Under the pieces are notes generated by a model, which was given only the letters and a program-made list of their open reading frames with translations, searched no databases and was not told the DNA's origin. A stretch of 64,000 nucleotides of DNA from UBA668 sp039796575. GTDB lineage: Bacteria; Actinomycetota; Acidimicrobiia; Acidimicrobiales; Ilumatobacteraceae. Position 1 is the stretch's first letter, and each line of letters opens with the position of its first letter. The stretch is taken from the NCBI GenBank assembly GCA_039796575.1, contig JBDKJP010000045.1, forward strand, positions 62,001-126,000, in the 5' to 3' direction. The position numbers and the translations under genes are program-made. Positions 18,346 through 27,132 of this stretch are shown here, one piece after another.

Positions 18346-18938
18346 TCGGGTTGCTCCTGTCGGAACCCTGCCGGCGCCGGGCCACCCCAGTGGTGCGCCT
18401 CGAGCAACGCCAGCTCACGGCCGCGCATCGCGGCCGTCTGGTCGGGTTCGTGGTGGTCGTACCCCAACACGTGCAGCACGCCGTGCACCACCAGCAGGGC
18501 GAGCTCGTCGTCGACGGTGCCGGCGTGCTCGGGTGCCTGCCGCGCGGCCACGGCCGGGCAGATCACCACGTCGCCGAGCAGCAACGGCATGTCGCCCGGG
18601 TCGGGCGGCGAGCGGTCGGGACCGCGGTTCAGCGGTTGGTTGTGGGCCACGACCTCCGCGTCGTGCGCGTCGATGGGGAAGGCCAGCACGTCGGTGGGGC
18701 CTTCCTTGCCCATGTAGTCGAGGTTCAGTTCGGCGATCTCGGCCTCGCTGATGAACAGCAGGGACAGCTCGGCCAGGCCGCGCACGCCCTCGGCACGCAG
18801 CACCTCGGTGGCGAGCGCCTGCCACCGGTCGAGGTCGACGGGATGCTCGGCCTGTTCGTCGGCCACGAACACCTCGGGCTCGCCGTCGCCACCGACGCGC
18901 TTGGGGCCGTCGACCCTGGGTCGCGACAGGTCAGGCAC
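18342..18938 (-). CDS. ybeY: Endoribonuclease YbeY (16S rRNA maturation)
   Basis: A 198-residue YbeY homologue with the zinc motif HGVLHVLGYDH at residues 152-162, the three histidines holding the catalytic metal. TDVLAFP is the other conserved segment. A 25-residue loop (about 97-120) is longer than in most homologues. YbeY acts in 16S rRNA 3'-end maturation and ribosome quality control. It begins with GTG at 18938, eight bases inside the end of phoH, and overlaps the CNNM gene by four bases. Confidence 0.93.
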   Translation of the reverse strand: MPDLSRPRVDGPKRVGGDGEPEVFVADEQAEHPVDLDRWQALATEVLRAEGVRGLAELSLLFISEAEIAELNLDYMGKEGPTDVLAFPIDAHDAEVVAHNQPLNRGPDRSPPDPGDMPLLLGDVVICPAVAARQAPEHAGTVDDELALLVVHGVLHVLGYDHHEPDQTAAMRGRELALLEAHHWGGPAPAGFRQEQPE

Positions 18939-19887
18939 GTGGGGTGGCCCTTTCGTAGGCGGCCACGATGTCGGCGACGATCTTGTGACGCACCACGTCG
19001 CCGGCCGTGAGGTGCACGAACGTGAGGCCCTCGATGCCCTGCAGGGTGCGCTCGAGGCCGATGAGGCCGCTGCGTCCGTCGGGCACGTCGATCTGGGTGC
19101 TGTCGCCCGTGACCACGACCTTCGAGCCGAAGCCGATGCGGGTGAGGAACATCTTCATCTGCTCGGGCGTGGCGTTCTGCGCCTCGTCGAGGATGATGAA
19201 GCTGTTGTTGAGCGTGCGGCCGCGCATGAACGCGAGCGGCGCGACCTCCACCATCTGGCGTTCGAGCAGCTTCTGCGCGCCTTCGGGCTCGATCATGTCG
19301 TACAGCGCGTCGTACAGCGGCCGCAGGTACGGGTCGATCTTGGCCATCAGGTCGCCGGGCAGGAAGCCGAGTCGTTCACCGGCCTCCACCGCGGGGCGGG
19401 TGAGGATGATGCGCTGCACCTGCTTGCTCTGCAGGGCGTGCACGGCCATCGCGACCGCGAGCCAGCTCTTGCCGGTGCCGGCGGGTCCGAGGCCGAACGT
19501 GATGACGTTCTCGCGGATGGCGTCGATGTAGCGCTTCTGGCCGGCGGTCTTCGGCCGTACGGGCTTGCCCTTCGCGCCGCGCATGATGTCGTCGGTGAGC
19601 ACCCGGCTGGGGCGTTCGTTCTCGCGCACCATGTCGATGCTGCGTCGCACGTTGGCCTCGTCGAGGTGCTGGCCCTGCTGGATGAGCACGACGAGCTCCT
19701 CGCACAGGCGGCCGACGACCTCGGCCTGTGCCCCGGCGATGTGGATCTCGTTGCCGCGGGCCACCACGGTGCAGGCGGGGAACGCCTGCTCGATGAGGCG
19801 GAGGTGCGCGTCGCGCGGACCGACCAGGGCGGACATGAGGTGCGCGCCGGGCACGACGACGGAGTACGGCTGCGCGAGTTGGGTCAT
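18931..19887 (-). CDS. PhoH-like P-loop ATPase
   Basis: A 318-residue PhoH family protein with an N-terminal KH-like region, Walker A GPAGTGKS at residues 134-141 and Walker B FIILDEAQN. PhoH-like ATPases are linked to RNA metabolism. First gene of the phoH-ybeY-CNNM operon. The ATG at 19887 has no Shine-Dalgarno of its own; a nine-codon frame starting at 19913 behind GGAGGG ends in a TGA overlapping this ATG, so translation may be coupled to it. Confidence 0.92.
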   Translation of the reverse strand: MTQLAQPYSVVVPGAHLMSALVGPRDAHLRLIEQAFPACTVVARGNEIHIAGAQAEVVGRLCEELVVLIQQGQHLDEANVRRSIDMVRENERPSRVLTDDIMRGAKGKPVRPKTAGQKRYIDAIRENVITFGLGPAGTGKSWLAVAMAVHALQSKQVQRIILTRPAVEAGERLGFLPGDLMAKIDPYLRPLYDALYDMIEPEGAQKLLERQMVEVAPLAFMRGRTLNNSFIILDEAQNATPEQMKMFLTRIGFGSKVVVTGDSTQIDVPDGRSGLIGLERTLQGIEGLTFVHLTAGDVVRHKIVADIVAAYERATPRA

Positions 19888-19913
19888 GTGGCGGGGCCGG
19901 TGAGGACGCTCAT
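19884..19913 (-). CDS. Possible 9-aa leader peptide before phoH
   Basis: A frame of nine codons (MSVLTGPAT) preceded by GGAGGGAG and ending in TGA that overlaps the phoH ATG. The only good ribosome-binding sequence near phoH serves this frame rather than phoH itself. Translation and coupling are inferred. Confidence 0.3.
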   Translation of the reverse strand: MSVLTGPAT

Positions 19914-20039
19914 CTCCCTCCACGGTAGCGAACCCGACGACCATCGGGCGCCACCGCTTCACCGGACCACCCTCACCTGTGCGGCATGGCGGCAACAGGC
20001 CGTCGCGATATCGACAAGGAGCGCGCAAGAAATCACCCC

Positions 20040-20070
20040 TTGCGCGAAACCCCATGTTGTGTCGTATCAT
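20040..20070 (+). promoter_or_regulatory. Candidate promoter of GGDEF-EAL gene
   Basis: TTGCGC (20040-20045) and TATCAT (20065-20070) are separated by 19 bases, a long spacer, and lie about 60 bp before the start codon in the 240-bp divergent gap with phoH. Weak candidate only. Confidence 0.3.
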
Positions 20071-20127
20071 TGCATGACGTTTCCCTGCGGGCGGGTCCGA
20101 TCGACCAACCCCTGGGGAAGGAGGCGA

Positions 20128-22422
20128 ATGAAGCGGGCATCGACACTCCTCAGCTGGTGGTACCTCGCGGTCGGCGGCGCCATGACGGCCGCCTGCCTCG
20201 CCGCGGGCCCCCGGCAGGTGCACGTCGCGCTGTACGCCGTCGCCGTCGTCGGCCTCCTCGGGGCCATCGGCCACTGCTGGCGACGGGGCGTGCTCACCTC
20301 GCCCATCGCGCTGCTCTCCGCCGCCGCCACGCTCTGCTTCGCCGCGTCGCGCCTGCTCCCGGGCACCGGCGACTCGTCGGCCAACGCCGCCGCGGTCACC
20401 GCCGGCATCGCCGCGTACGCCATCGTCGGGATGGCCCTGTTCGTGCTGCTCCGCCGCCGCGGTGTCGCCCCCGGCGACGGCCTGCTCGGCGACACGCTCA
20501 TCGTCGGCCTCGGCGCCTGGGTGATCAGCTGGACCGCGTTGATGCGCCCGATCCTCGACCAGGAGGGCGTGTCCGGCGCCACCCTGCTGCACGCACTGCA
20601 CCAGCCGCTCGCCTCCACGGTGCTGTTCCTGGCCCTCGTGCTGCAGTTCGACCACCGCAACCGCTTCCCCGCCACCTGGCTGCTCACCGGGGCGCTCACG
20701 TTGCAGGTGCTGTCCGACCTCGTCGACGACCTGCTCGACGCCGGCCAGCTCTCCGGCGGGTTCGACCGCCTGGTGATGCCCCTCGGCCTGGCGGCCATCG
20801 CCACCGCCGGTGCCTGCTTCCTCCACCCGTCGCTCGCCAACCTCGGCCGCACGCAGCCGGTCGGCGACAGCAGCAACTCGCCCCGCCTCGTCGTGGTCAT
20901 CGGTTCGCTGCTCTTCCCCGTCATCGTGCTCGCCGCCAGCACGCCGGTCGACACGGTCGACAAGATGGTGCGCAGCGTGTCGGCCATCGGGCTCGGCGTC
21001 GCCGTCACCGCCCGCGTGCTCCAGACCCTCCGGGCGCACGCCTCCGCCCGCTCGGCGCTGCTGCACGGCGTGCAGACCGACCCACTCACCGGCCTGCCGA
21101 ACCGCGCCGTGATGCTGCAGGAGATCAACGCACTGCTCGGCCGCTCGTGGGGCCACCAGCAGCAGCCGACCATCTTCTACGTCGACCTCGACCGGTTCAA
21201 GAACATCAACGACTCGCTCGGCCACGCCGCCGGCGACGAGGTGCTCCAGACCGTGGCGCAGCGCCTCCGCCAGAGCGTGCCGCAGGGCTCGACCGTGGCC
21301 CGCTTCTCGAGCGACGAGTACGTCATCCTCGACCCGAACCCCACCTCGCACGAAGCAGCGCTCGCGTTCGCCGCCGATCTGCTGAACCTGTTGCGCGAGC
21401 CGCTCGCCCTCAGCCACGGCGACGTGTTCGTCACCGCCAGCATCGGCGTGGCAGCCATCAGCGGCACCAGCACCAAGCCCGAGGACCTCGTGCGTCACGC
21501 TGACACGGCGATGTACAGCGCGAAGGAGAAGGGCCGCAACCGCATCGAGCCGTACGACGAGTCGATGCGCGAGCGCGCACGAGAGCGCCTCGAGATGGAG
21601 ACCGCGCTCCACCGGGCCATCGACCGCAACGAGCTGTGCCTCCACCACCAGCCCATCGTCGACCTCGCCACCGGCCGCGTGTCGGGCTTCGAGGCGCTGA
21701 TGCGCTGGCAGCGCGAGGACGGCAGCCTCGTCTCCCCCGTCGAGTTCATTCCCATCGCCGAGGAGACGGGCATGATCATGCCGCTCGGCAAGTGGGCGCT
21801 CCTCGAGGCGCTGAACCAGCTCCGCGAGTGGACCAAGGCCGGCGTGTGCGGCCCCGACACCACGATGTCGGTCAACGTGTCGACGCCGCAGCTGGCCGAC
21901 CCAGGGTTCCCCGCTGCCGTGGCCGAGGCGCTGTCGCGCTCGGGCGTGCCGGCGAGCTCGCTGTGGCTGGAGGTCACCGAGAGCGTGATGATGAAGGAGC
22001 CCGAGACGTCGCTCGCGACGTTGCGCAAGCTGCGCTCGCTCGGCGTGTGCCTCGCACTCGACGACTTCGGCACGGGCTACTCGTCGCTGTCGCTGCTGCA
22101 GCAGTTCCCGTTGCAGCGCGTGAAGATCGACAAGGCGTTCGTGCGCGGCGTGGCCGAGAGCCCCGCCGACCGCAGCCTGGTGAAGACCATCATCGTGATG
22201 GCGCAGACCCTGGGGCTCGACGTGGTGGCGGAGGGCGTGGAGACCATCGCGCAGATGCACACGCTGCAACAGCTCGACTGCCAGAAGGCGCAGGGCTTCC
22301 TCATCAGTCGCCCGGTGCCGGCCGAAGCGGTGCGCACGACGGTGGCGGCACTCGAGCGGCCTGGCACGTTCCCGGTGATGCAGGCACCGGTGCCGGGCAT
22401 CACCAGCTCGTCGCGCAACTGA
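20128..22422 (+). CDS. Membrane GGDEF-EAL protein with degenerate GGDEF site
   Basis: A 764-residue c-di-GMP turnover protein. Residues 1-300 hold about eight to ten hydrophobic segments forming a membrane sensor. The GGDEF domain (about 315-480) keeps the substrate-fold motif DLDRFKNIND, but the active-site signature reads SSDEY at 394-398, so cyclase activity is doubtful. The EAL domain (about 500-755) keeps EAL (522-524), NVS, DDFGTGYSSL (from D645), KIDKAFV and EGVET, so phosphodiesterase activity is likely. The ATG at 20128 follows GGAAGGAGG. This is the only visible c-di-GMP gene here. Confidence 0.92.
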   Translation: MKRASTLLSWWYLAVGGAMTAACLAAGPRQVHVALYAVAVVGLLGAIGHCWRRGVLTSPIALLSAAATLCFAASRLLPGTGDSSANAAAVTAGIAAYAIVGMALFVLLRRRGVAPGDGLLGDTLIVGLGAWVISWTALMRPILDQEGVSGATLLHALHQPLASTVLFLALVLQFDHRNRFPATWLLTGALTLQVLSDLVDDLLDAGQLSGGFDRLVMPLGLAAIATAGACFLHPSLANLGRTQPVGDSSNSPRLVVVIGSLLFPVIVLAASTPVDTVDKMVRSVSAIGLGVAVTARVLQTLRAHASARSALLHGVQTDPLTGLPNRAVMLQEINALLGRSWGHQQQPTIFYVDLDRFKNINDSLGHAAGDEVLQTVAQRLRQSVPQGSTVARFSSDEYVILDPNPTSHEAALAFAADLLNLLREPLALSHGDVFVTASIGVAAISGTSTKPEDLVRHADTAMYSAKEKGRNRIEPYDESMRERARERLEMETALHRAIDRNELCLHHQPIVDLATGRVSGFEALMRWQREDGSLVSPVEFIPIAEETGMIMPLGKWALLEALNQLREWTKAGVCGPDTTMSVNVSTPQLADPGFPAAVAEALSRSGVPASSLWLEVTESVMMKEPETSLATLRKLRSLGVCLALDDFGTGYSSLSLLQQFPLQRVKIDKAFVRGVAESPADRSLVKTIIVMAQTLGLDVVAEGVETIAQMHTLQQLDCQKAQGFLISRPVPAEAVRTTVAALERPGTFPVMQAPVPGITSSSRN

Positions 22423-22440
22423 CGTCGCGCGACGCCAGGC

Positions 22441-22662
22441 TCACTGCTTGAGCCAGGCCTTGAACCGGCCGATCGCCGTGTCGGGCGCGGGCGCCGGTGC
22501 GCCCTTCTTCGCCGTCGCCCTGGCGGCCTGCTTCGGGGCACCCTGCTCACGGCAGCGGCAGCGCTCGCTCTTCGGGACGTCGCCGAGCACCTGCTCGACG
22601 TGAGCCCCACATCCGGCCCAGCTGGGCTTCCCACACTGCTTGCACGTCGTCCGTCGGCACAT
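22441..22662 (-). CDS. Small Cys-rich protein
   Basis: A 73-residue protein with CKQCGKPSWAGCG and CRC clusters (seven Cys in the first 42 residues), followed by a Lys/Ala-rich linker and an amphipathic FKAWLKQ end. Similar small CxxCGKPxWxGCGxH proteins occur widely in bacteria and eukaryotes as conserved hypotheticals; zinc or copper binding is inferred from the cysteines. The ATG at 22662 overlaps a CsoR-like palindrome and lies seven bases after TACCCT, so it is probably leaderless. Confidence 0.8.
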   Translation of the reverse strand: MCRRTTCKQCGKPSWAGCGAHVEQVLGDVPKSERCRCREQGAPKQAARATAKKGAPAPAPDTAIGRFKAWLKQ

Positions 22663-22676
22663 ACCCCCTAGGGTAT
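22661..22676 (-). promoter_or_regulatory. CsoR-like palindrome overlapping start codon
   Basis: ATACCCCCTAGGGTAT is an inverted repeat (ATACCC / GGGTAT, spacer CCTA). It resembles the TACCC-GGGTA pseudo-palindromes bound by CsoR-family (copper, persulfide, nickel or aldehyde sensing) repressors. On the minus strand it contains the TACCCT -10-like box and its last bases overlap the ATG of the Cys-rich protein. Regulator identity is inferred; no csoR gene is in the window. Confidence 0.45.
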
Positions 22677-22691
22677 CAGCCGAACGACGGT

Positions 22692-23176
22692 TCAGCGACG
22701 TCGGAGCTCGGCGACCAGGTGCAGCTGCAACGGCTCCCCCACGGCCGCCATGTGCAGCTCGTAGGTGAGCACGTCGCCACGCACGTGGAGGTGACGCTCG
22801 ACGGCGTCGACCCGCTTCGCGGACGGCGTGGCCGACACCGACACAGTGCGGAGCAGCAGGTCGAGCCCGTCGTCGACGAGGGTGGCCGATCCGGTGAGCA
22901 CCTCGATCACACCGGTCGGCGACGCGACCACCCACTCAGGGGCACCGTTGGCCCACCGCAGGTAGCCGCTCTCGGAGTGCAACGGCCTGCCCTCGGGTGC
23001 CATGGTGCGCTGCGAGTACGCGAGGAACGGCTTCACGCCGCCGTCGGCGAGGGTGATCTCCTCGCCGTACTCGAACGACTCGATGGTCGGATACACGCCG
23101 CGGCCCGTACCCACCCACGTGCCGGTGAGCAACGCGAGCGGGCCGAGCCGCGGATCGAGGTCGGGTGCGGGTGTGC

Positions 23177-23180
<4 letters not shown>
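22692..23180 (-). CDS. Nitrobindin family heme protein
   Basis: A 162-residue 10-stranded beta-barrel protein of the nitrobindin (DUF1794/THAP4-C) family. GTWVGTGRGVYPTI carries the GxWxGxG signature, and the proximal heme ligand is predicted as H154 in LQLHLVAELRRR. Nitrobindins bind ferric heme and can isomerise peroxynitrite or bind NO. The GTG start at 23180 overlaps the stop of the acyl-CoA dehydrogenase gene (GTGA), so it is co-translated with it. Confidence 0.88.
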
Positions 23181-24496
<1,316 letters not shown>

Positions 24497-24640
24497 CTGG
24501 GTACCTCCTGGTCAGCGATCGCTGTGAGGAACGTAGCCCGCGCCCGCACCCCGCCCACGATCCGGACGCCGCGACGCCGGTGGCCTCGAACGGAGGGCAC
24601 CGACCGGGGCTTCTGGGCGTCGTTCGTCCCACTTCGCGTC

Positions 24641-24683
24641 CTGGGTGGTTTCCGTCCCGGATTCCGGGACGGACACCACCCAG
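24641..24683 (-). repeat. 43-nt hairpin with a competing pairing
   Basis: CTGGGTGGT (24641-24649) pairs with ACCACCCAG (24675-24683), and 24651-24660 pairs with 24664-24673; one mismatch (24650/24674) and a three-base loop remain, giving 19 pairs of 20. GGCTTCTGGG (24608-24617) can instead pair with CCCAGAAGCC (24679-24688), which would break the outer stem. It lies about 110-190 nt before the acyl-CoA dehydrogenase start. Confidence 0.6.
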
Positions 24684-24846
24684 AAGCCGTACCGCGCGGC
24701 GGGCGATCCCCGTCCTCGTGGCTCGCCGCGTTCTCGCGCCCCTCCAGGACACTCCCCAGGGAGTTTTCGTCACCTCCCGTGATCGCCCTTGCGCAGGGCG
24801 CACATACCGGGCATTCGGCACTCCCTCGACGCCCGACATCGGCGCG

Positions 24847-24892
24847 TCTGTGAATGCACAGACACGCACGTCGCGCTCTGTGAATTCACAGA
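24847..24892. promoter_or_regulatory. Tandem 16-bp palindromes (operator-like)
   Basis: TCTGTGAATTCACAGA (24877-24892) is a perfect palindrome, and TCTGTGAATGCACAGA (24847-24862) matches it with one change. Centres are exactly 30 bp apart, close to three helical turns, as expected for a protein dimer binding twice on one face of the helix. The binding protein is unknown. Confidence 0.5.
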
Positions 24893-24977
24893 CAGCCCGC
24901 CCGACGCAGACCTGCCGCTCTGCGCTGCACGTCGGCGGCGAACTAGGACACGCGCTCTTCGCGCGCTGGGGTTGGGG

Positions 24978-26201
24978 TCAGGTGGGGGTGCCGGTGAGGT
25001 GGCGGATGGCCATCGCCGTGTACACCGACATGCCCTGCACCATCGCGGCCTCGTCGAAGTAGACGCGGTTCGAGTGGTTCGGCGCGGCCTTCGACAGGTC
25101 GCGGTCCATCGGGGTACCGCCCAGGAACATCATCGCCCCGGGCACACGGTTGAGCACGTAGCTGAAGTCCTCCGCGCCCATCACCGGGTTCGGCATCTCG
25201 ACCACGGCGTTGTTGCCGAGCAGTTCGCGGGCGACGCCCAGCGAGAAGTCGGCCGAGCCCGGGTTGTTCACCGTGACCGGATAGCCGTCACGGAACTCGA
25301 CGTCGACCTGCGCGTCGTGCGCCGACGCCACACCCTCGGCGACACGGCGGATGCCGTCGCGCACCTTCGTGCGGGTGCGTTCGCTGACCGCGCGGATGGT
25401 GCCCTCGATGAACGCCGTCTCGGGGATGACGTTGTTGGTGGTGCCGGCCGAGATGCGGCCGACGGTGACCACCGACGGATCGAACACGTCGATGGTGCGG
25501 GTGACCATGGTCTGCAGCGCCTGCACGATCTCGCACGCGATCGGGATGGGGTCGAGTGCCGCGTGGGGCTGACTGGCGTGACCGCCGCGGCCCGTGACCT
25601 TGATGTGCATCGTGTCGGCCGAGGCCATGATGCTGCCGCCCTTCGCCGCGATCCAGCCGCTCGGCAGGTTCGACGTGATGTGCAGCGCGTACGCACCGGT
25701 GACCGGCGACTCGCTGCCGTCGGCCAGCGACGGCAGGTCGAGCAGGCCCTCGTCGAGCATGAACTCGGCGCCGCCGAAGCCCTCCTCACCGGGCTGGAAC
25801 ATGAACAGCACACGGCCGGGCAGGTCGGCGCGCCGTGCGCTGAGCAGCTTCGCCGCGCCGACGAGCATCGCGGTGTGCGTGTCGTGGCCGCACGCGTGCA
25901 TCGCGCCGTCGACCTTCGACTGGAACTCGAGACCCGTGTCCTCGGGCATCGGCAGCGCGTCCATGTCGCCGCGCAGCAGCACCGTGGGGCCGGGCTTGCC
26001 GCCGTCGAGCAGCGCAGCGATGCCGCTGGTGGTCTCGTGGAGCGTGATGCCGAGCGGCAGGCCGTCCAGCGCCGCGAGCACGTTCTCGCGGGTGACGGGC
26101 AGGTCGTTGCCGAGCTCGGGCCACTGGTGCAGGGTGCGCCGCAGTGCGACGGTCTCGTCGAGCAGGTCGCGGGCTTCCTCTTGCAGGGTGCTGATCTCCA
26201 T
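24978..26201 (-). CDS. M20 family amidohydrolase/peptidase
   Basis: A 407-residue M20D metallopeptidase (hippurate/IAA-amino-acid hydrolase-like). Metal-binding segments are MHACGHDTHTAML, PGEEGFGGAEF and the late GAEDFSYVL. It should hydrolyse N-acyl amino acids or similar amides. The ATG at 26201 lies six bases after TAGCAT and is separated by only 23 bp from the divergent NUDIX start. The 481-bp non-coding region follows its stop. Confidence 0.92.
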   Translation of the reverse strand: MEISTLQEEARDLLDETVALRRTLHQWPELGNDLPVTRENVLAALDGLPLGITLHETTSGIAALLDGGKPGPTVLLRGDMDALPMPEDTGLEFQSKVDGAMHACGHDTHTAMLVGAAKLLSARRADLPGRVLFMFQPGEEGFGGAEFMLDEGLLDLPSLADGSESPVTGAYALHITSNLPSGWIAAKGGSIMASADTMHIKVTGRGGHASQPHAALDPIPIACEIVQALQTMVTRTIDVFDPSVVTVGRISAGTTNNVIPETAFIEGTIRAVSERTRTKVRDGIRRVAEGVASAHDAQVDVEFRDGYPVTVNNPGSADFSLGVARELLGNNAVVEMPNPVMGAEDFSYVLNRVPGAMMFLGGTPMDRDLSKAAPNHSNRVYFDEAAMVQGMSVYTAMAIRHLTGTPT

Positions 26202-26207
26202 GGGCGC

Positions 26208-26217
26208 ATGCTAGGCA
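26208..26217. promoter_or_regulatory. Overlapping -10 boxes for M20 and NUDIX genes
   Basis: TAGCAT (26213-26208, minus) lies six bases before the M20 ATG, and TAGGCA (26212-26217, plus) seven bases before the NUDIX ATG. They share the TA at 26212-26213. Same layout as menA/menE and coaA/methyltransferase. Activity is inferred. Confidence 0.5.
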
Positions 26218-26224
26218 GGAAGCC

Positions 26225-26740
26225 ATGGCCGGGTCACCAGGCGACGCCAGCGCAGAACTGGTCGACATCGTCGACGACGACGATCGGGTGATCGCCACCG
26301 TCACACGCGCCGAGATGCGGGCCGGCCGGCTGCAGCACCGCGCCGTGTCGATCGCCGTGCTCGGCAGCGACGGCCGCCTGCTGGTGCACCGCCGCGCCGA
26401 CACCAAGGACGTGTGGCCGGGCATGTGGGACCTCGCGGCCGGCGGCGTGGTCGGGGCGGGGGAGACGTACGAGGACGCCGCATGCCGCGAGCTGGCCGAG
26501 GAGCTCGGCGTGCACGTCGACGAGATGGAGTGCCTCGGTGAGGGACGCTTCGCCGACGACGCCGTGGCGCTCATCGGCCGCGGCTACCGCTGTGTGCACG
26601 ACGGGCCGTTCACGTTCACCGACGGCGAGATCGCCGAGGTGCGCTGGGTGGACCGCGCCGCGCTCGAGGCCCTCATGGCGACCGAACGGTTCGTGCCCGA
26701 CAACGTCGCCCTGCTGTTGCCGTTGCTGCACCTGCCCTGA
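26225..26740 (+). CDS. NUDIX hydrolase
   Basis: A 171-residue NUDIX protein. The NUDIX box reads GGVVGAGETYEDAACRELAE then ELG, at about residues 78-100, matching GX5EX7REUXEEXGU. The N-terminal VDIVDDDDRVIATVTR and LQHRAVSIAV resemble the IPP-isomerase/YfcD-type subgroup, so a nucleoside-diphosphate derivative or isoprenoid substrate are both possible. No Shine-Dalgarno; probably leaderless. Confidence 0.9.
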   Translation: MAGSPGDASAELVDIVDDDDRVIATVTRAEMRAGRLQHRAVSIAVLGSDGRLLVHRRADTKDVWPGMWDLAAGGVVGAGETYEDAACRELAEELGVHVDEMECLGEGRFADDAVALIGRGYRCVHDGPFTFTDGEIAEVRWVDRAALEALMATERFVPDNVALLLPLLHLP

Positions 26741-26822
26741 CGGATTCTGCCGATCGGCCGTCGCGGCCGTACCCAGTGTGGGTGAGCGTCGCACCGGGCG
26801 ACGCACTCGAAGGGACTTCCTC

Positions 26823-27092
26823 ATGACCATGTACGGCGCCAACCCCGAGCAGCTCGCCTCCCTCGGCCGCTCGCTGCAGCAACAGATCCACAGCATCGAG
26901 AGCGTGCTCAGCACGGTCAGCTCGGCGCTCGGCGGCACCACCTGGGTCGGCCCGGCCCGCGACCAGTTCGAGGACGCGTGGAACACGTCGTTCCGCAACG
27001 CGCTCAACAAGCTGAACCAGGCGTTCGACGCCGCCGGCCGCGACTGCATCGCCCGCAGCAACGACCTCCAGCGGGTCATGGGCGCACGCTGA
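26823..27092 (+). CDS. WXG100-family small secreted protein
   Basis: An 89-residue helical-hairpin protein of the WXG100 (ESAT-6-like) superfamily. The W-x-G turn is TTWVGPARDQF at about residues 39-49, with amphipathic helices on each side. Such proteins are normally type VII secretion substrates, but no EccC-type ATPase or other ESX gene lies in the window. A 7-bp hairpin (GCGTCGC/GCGACGC, 26786-26804) precedes the GAAGGGA ribosome-binding sequence. Confidence 0.78.
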   Translation: MTMYGANPEQLASLGRSLQQQIHSIESVLSTVSSALGGTTWVGPARDQFEDAWNTSFRNALNKLNQAFDAAGRDCIARSNDLQRVMGAR

Positions 27093-27132
27093 CCGGAACA
27101 CGGCACGGCTGGAACGCGGCAAGACTGGCCGC

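Larger units (their letters stand above)
24497..24977. other. 481-bp non-coding region rich in inverted repeats
   Basis: No credible gene is seen. The stretch separates two minus-strand genes (the end of the M20 peptidase gene and the start of the acyl-CoA dehydrogenase gene) and holds a near-perfect 43-nt hairpin (24641-24683), a competing 10-bp pair (24608-24617 with 24679-24688), a further imperfect repeat (24695-24704 with 24721-24730), and two tandem 16-bp palindromes (24847-24862, 24877-24892). Confidence 0.7.

Noticed and set aside
20071..20127. Possible c-di-GMP riboswitch before the GGDEF-EAL gene
   Set aside because: The leader lacks the conserved GEMM core and tetraloop-receptor pattern; only a Shine-Dalgarno is clear.
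24580..25062. 160-codon plus-strand frame in the non-coding region
   Set aside because: It runs through the hairpins and palindromes and into the antisense of the M20 gene, with no ribosome-binding sequence or recognisable domain.
26823..27092. Type VII secretion locus
   Set aside because: Apart from one WXG100 protein no ESX component is found in the window.
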